Assembly (NCBI GenBank): GCA_050084985.1 | Contig: JBITNC010000001.1 | Location: 123,070,001 to 123,134,000 of the forward strand | From: Nageia nagi | Lineage: Eukaryota > Pinophyta | Direction of reading: 5' to 3' | Length of the DNA stretch: 64,000 nt | Shown: positions 59,950 through 64,000 of the stretch, piece after piece | Layout of the letters: each line of letters starts with the position of its first letter | Numbering within the stretch: position 1 is the stretch's first letter | Made by a program: the position numbers and the translations under genes | Notes under the pieces: generated by a model | Seen by the model: only the letters and a program-made list of their open reading frames with translations | The model's database searches: none | Told to the model about the DNA's origin: nothing

Positions 59950-59995
59950 TAATATAATAATAATATATATATATATTATATATATATTCATGAAA
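59950..59995. repeat. AT microsatellite
   Basis: Imperfect (TA)n run (tatatatatatattatatatatatt) in the internal region of NC copy B. Confidence 0.85.
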
Positions 59996-61971
59996 AGAAA
60001 AATAAATTAATAAGTAATGAGTTAAAAAGAAGTGCATTTATTATTGTTCATCCACTCCACTACTTTCCTTTTTAATTCCACATGCCCTCTCATAGGTGTA
60101 AGTTTAAAAATTAATAAGGAGTAAACATAAAAAATTAATAAGGAGTAAGCTTAAAACTTGCATCTATTAATGCTCACGAATAAAAATTTGCATCAAATAT
60201 TTAAGAGAATAAAAAATATGCAAAGTATGAGTTAACAACTCATCATCCACTTTTGAAAAAAAATGCAATAATTACCCTCTTTATTTAAAATGAGTGACTT
60301 TAAAAATTATCTCTTTTTTTTCTTAAAAAGAATTTAAAAAAAAACTTATCTCTTTAAGAAGCTAAAGACTTTATTTGTAAAAGCTACTTTTAAAAAACAT
60401 GCCCAAAATAATTCTGTGCTTTTTTTTATGAAAAATGATGACATGAGTAAAAAGCTCCTCCCATTTCAGAAAAAGAAATTTATAATTGGTAACCTATGTG
60501 CTTAAAAAAAATTCATTTACTTTTTAAAATATGCTCTCACCCTTTTTTATATAGAAAAAAATGTGCCCAAAAAGAAATTATGGTTAGGAGCTTAGATTTA
60601 AAAAAGAAAAGATGCTAAAAACTCTCTCTTTTTTTTTTTTTTAAATGAGTTCATAATTTTAAAAAATAATGTATATTGTTTATATTTTTTTAATGTTTTC
60701 AAAAAACTTAACTCCCCAACTTTTTCTTAAAAATCATTTCCAAGAATAAAAATTAAGCTCCTTCTAAAAATGTTTTCAAGACTCAGTGAATAAATATCAC
60801 AACATAAAAAAAAGTTCATCTAATTTTATTGCAATAATAAGGGTTTTTTTTGTTTACAGAAAAATAGGGCAAGGCATGTGGCAGGGGGGTGGCCAGATCT
60901 ATAGCAAGTTTTTATTTTCTCAAAATTATCTAGCTAGTAAGAAAATTATCTCTCTCATGGGAGCTTGAAAGAAAACAAAATGACCTTCCTATGCATAGAA
61001 ATTTGATTTATGTTCTTTTTTTTTTTTTTTATCTCCTTTGACCATACTTGAGCATCAAAGTGTTTGAAGAAGTATATTTGGGTTTGTAGCATTTTTGGGC
61101 ATATTCATTTTATACATGTTCATATGAAAAAAGACATGGTTTTATTTTACATATAATATGAATTAAATTGCAATAGCTGCCACACATGTATTTTTCATGC
61201 TAGGGTAGCATTTTTAGATTTCAATTTAATTATTTCTAGAAAGAACATGAGTTTTTAAGAAATAATTAAACTATAGAATCATTAGACAATATTTTAATTA
61301 TTTTAATTCTGATTTAAAAAAAATACAGAACAAATTCTCTATAATAGAAAATCAATTTCTCTTATAAAAAAATACAGAATGTATTGTTAAATTTTCACAA
61401 CTACCAATGATTTTGGAGCTAATTGTAGTTTTCTTACAAACAATTTTTTTTTTTTAAATTAAATCTTGTAATGCAATAGGAATTAATATGAATTAATTCT
61501 AAAAAAATGCTCAAATAACATTTGCACAAAAATTAAATATGTTAATTTTCACAAGATCTAACAAATCTAACCATGTTGGATCTAGTTTTTAAATACTACT
61601 AACATGTAGCTAAGGTAAACTTTTACCTTAAATTTGAGCCCATTATCCTCAAGATAAAATATGTTAGTATTGATCATTATAAATCTCAAGTATTAGAGAT
61701 ATTAACTAAATCTAACCAAAAATAATAGACCTAATGCTTGACCTTAAAAAAAGGTTAAATAAATTGAAGGTTAAAAAAATTACAACCCTAAATTAGATCT
61801 ATCAAAGTTTTCAATCTACCCATACAAAATATAGTAGATCTAGTTTTTAACTTCAAAATAAACTAGAAATAAGATTAAGGGATAGGTATACCTTAAATTT
61901 GAGGAGAGTTACCTCAAGATCACTAAGTAGATACTTGAAGAAGATCACCATAATGTTTCTCTAATACCACT

Positions 61972-62428
61972 TGATGGAATTGAAATATTTCATAAATTAA
62001 AGCCTCTTGTAGCTTCTCCAATAAATCTAACTAAGAAAAAATCATTGACATAAAAGAGAACACACAATATATAAAGGTTCTTCCAACTCTTGGAAATATA
62101 TCCACTTTGAACCATCTCTTCTATTACTTCTCACAAATGATATCTCTTACATATTATCAAGAATTCTTTGACAAAGCTCCTACAAGAGCATTCTTATAAA
62201 TATACAAGACTAACATCTTTATGCTTCTACAAGTATAATGAAAAGGGGGGTACCTCTTTATTTATAAGATGAAACACACTCTTTAACTTCATTTTACCCA
62301 AAGGTATGGTTAAATATTTTTTCATATATATTCTCTTAATGCTTTAAGGAATCTAAACATACTTTAAGTATTAAGTGAATTTATATTAAAGAAAAATATT
62401 ACATAATAATGCATTATGATTTCTAACA
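61972..62428 (-). repeat. 5' LTR of NC copy B
   Basis: 457 bp; begins tgatggaattg and ends ttctaaca in plus orientation, the exact mirror of copy A termini. Confidence 0.88.
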
Positions 62429-63560
62429 AGGAGGACCCCATAGACATGGCATTAACATATTAGGTGTCAAGGCCAGGTAGGTATAGGTACCCATGAACCC
62501 TAGAGGTTAGAAAGAGAAGCTATACAATCTACACCTTGAAGACCTAGTGTGGATGTATTACATAGGCTATGTATGGGAGGAGGATGCCCATCATCTTGCC
62601 TAGGTGAGGTAAGTTGCTTTTTCCAAACCTAGAGGAAGCTTGTAGAGCCCTATTTATTTTAACAAGTATTGAGATAGTTTGGGATACAATAGGATATTAC
62701 TCCTACCCCTACTCACTACATTAGGCATATGATCAAGAGAGATATCCCTTAAGGGGGAGAGACCATATCATCATGGAGGACTACATGGGAGGAACCCTAT
62801 ACCCTAGACACCATAGAGCATATTTCTATGGCCCTAGGTACTACTCTAGGATATACACCATGGTGGGTTACAATTCAACCAATTCCATTAGTCATAGAGG
62901 ATGATGAGGTAGAGGAGGAGATGGCTGCAACTTCAAAGAGGTCCTTATATGAGGACCCATAGCATGTGGAAAATCTCTTGCATGACATCCTAATGCAAGG
63001 ACCACCAAAAATTGTAGCATCAAGATTATACACATTGGAAAAGGCACTGCCACTTGCGATAACAGGTAATACTAAATGACACTCTTAGTGATTTTATGAA
63101 CTTTTCCAATTTACTAGTGAAATACTAATTTGTGAATTTTATGTGTTTTGTAGGAGAGATGGCTACTTACATAGCTACTCTAGAGGTTGAGGTAGAGAGA
63201 TTGAGACCATGGTTATAGGGTTATAAGCACAACTATCTTCCATAAAATCCACACTTGCATTCAATGATGCACAAATAACCTCCATGGATCAGTCCATGAA
63301 GAGGCTATTGGAGAGGGTAAACATGCCACATCCTAATGAATAGTGGGCATTTATATAGAGCCTTATGGACTAGAGATTGAGAAGGAGAGTGATATTGTGA
63401 CACTTAGGGGAAGTATGAGTGGACCAGGGAAATCATGGCCACTCATGGTATTAGCTCTAGCAAGATGTCAAGTGGGGTATCATTTTGCATGACCTAATAG
63501 TGAAAGTAGGAGGACTAGGCCTAGGATGAGTGAGGTTGGGAGTAGTGGTAGTTGAGCACA
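62429..63560 (+). pseudogene. Plant mobile domain (PMD) protein, copy 2, 3' part
   Basis: Starts with GPHRHGINILGVKAR (62434-62478), the counterpart of GPIRYGLSMLDCPLGRYR in copy 1, then KLYNLHLEDLVWMYYIGYVW (62502-62570). It continues with VWDTIGYYSYPYSLH, RYPLRGRDHIIMEDYMGGTL and YPRHHRAYFYGPRYYSR (62670-62860). A later exon after an AG acceptor (63152) reads GEMATYIATLEVEVERLRP, a short coiled coil typical of the C-terminal tail of these proteins. Multiple stops. Together with 56150-57184 it forms one gene broken by NC copy B. Confidence 0.7.
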
Positions 63561-64000
63561 CAACTAGATTGTATTATGAGATATGTACCATTTTTGTGAT
63601 ATATGTATTTGGAGTCCACTTATTGATTTACACATGTGAATGCATGGTTCATTTTGTTTACACATTTGTACATCTATATTTTGGTATTTGAATTTCAAAG
63701 TACAAGTTTCAAATTTGAATAAAACAAATCACTTCATATTTTCATTTACAACACAAAGAAAGAACTCAATCTAGAAAATAAATTCAATTACATAATGACC
63801 CTAATGAATACATCTAGAATAACACATAAGTGATGCATAATATCTTGATAGTAACCCAAAATCATTCTTTGAAAATGAAAGTAAGGTCCTTAGGTACCAA
63901 ATTCAAATAACAATTAACATGGTTAAGTATTTTTTTTAATCACCTTAATTTTTGAGTTTGATTGCTTTAAACACACCACCATGCATTGAGGATAATGAAA
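63561..64000. other. No gene recognised
   Basis: AT-rich sequence downstream of the PMD pseudogene to the window end. Confidence 0.55.

Larger units (their letters stand above)
57185..62428 (-). mobile_element. Non-coding LTR retrotransposon (family NC, copy B)
   Basis: 5,244 bp on the minus strand. LTRs of about 455 bp end in ttctaaca (plus coordinates) and share TATA, tail and overall order with copy A. A degenerate primer site (minus strand tggtattagag) lies just inside 61972. The purine tract is rc of ctcttccttaatgc at 57639-57652. The first 200 internal bases match copy A (aactctcctcaaatttaagg). No coding motif is present in 4.3 kb of internal sequence. It splits a PMD pseudogene. I could not find a matching target duplication (taaca before 57185, aggag after 62428), so one end may have been altered. 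Confidence 0.85.

Overview
This window looks like intergenic, repeat-dominated sequence from a large plant nuclear genome. It is AT-rich, LTR retrotransposons are nested inside one another and inside decayed genes, and spliceosomal introns are visible. A gymnosperm is my best guess, from the density of old nested elements, but this is inference only. Only one host-type gene is near intact: a small heavy-metal-associated isoprenylated protein (HIPP) at 18029-18676 (+), with a canonical MxCxxC metal site and a C-terminal CaaX box, but with a stop codon just after its only in-frame ATG. A diverged paralogue that still matches its first intron and 3' flank lies at 6440-7318.

Layout. 1-1020: minus-strand plant mobile domain (PMD) pseudogene. 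2750-3490: 192-bp tandem repeat. 4980-6154: 5'-truncated LTR element. 6440-7318: HIPP paralogue fragment. 7330-15290: Ty1/copia pol remnant broken by a 5.2-kb Ty3/gypsy element (7711-12937, TSD ctcat) and, in its 3' LTR, by a solo LTR (14226-15150, TSD tacaa). 15900-24250: HIPP gene flanked by several tandem and inverted repeats and a 320-bp (GA)n tract. 24739-37597: a complete 12.9-kb minus-strand Ty3/gypsy element (TSD ggcac) with gag, protease, an additional plant-type RNase H placed before reverse transcriptase, RT, RNase H, integrase and a roughly 1,150-codon extra open region after pol. 38700-39580: PPR pseudogene fragment with an internal 190-bp triplication. 39934-44755: LTR element with no recognisable coding sequence. 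45250-55010: decayed minus-strand multi-exon gene of unknown function with two arrays of tandemly repeated small exons, split by an LTR element (50098-54942, TSD ccttc). 56600-63560: second PMD pseudogene, plus strand, split by a minus-strand member (57185-62428) of the same non-coding LTR family as 39934-44755.

The genes do not form a pathway. The window records layered insertion, decay and local duplication. The best leads are the tandem-exon gene, the domain order and extra ORF of the 12.9-kb element, the non-coding LTR family, and the HIPP locus with its early stop. All boundaries were read by eye; no alignment or database search was run.
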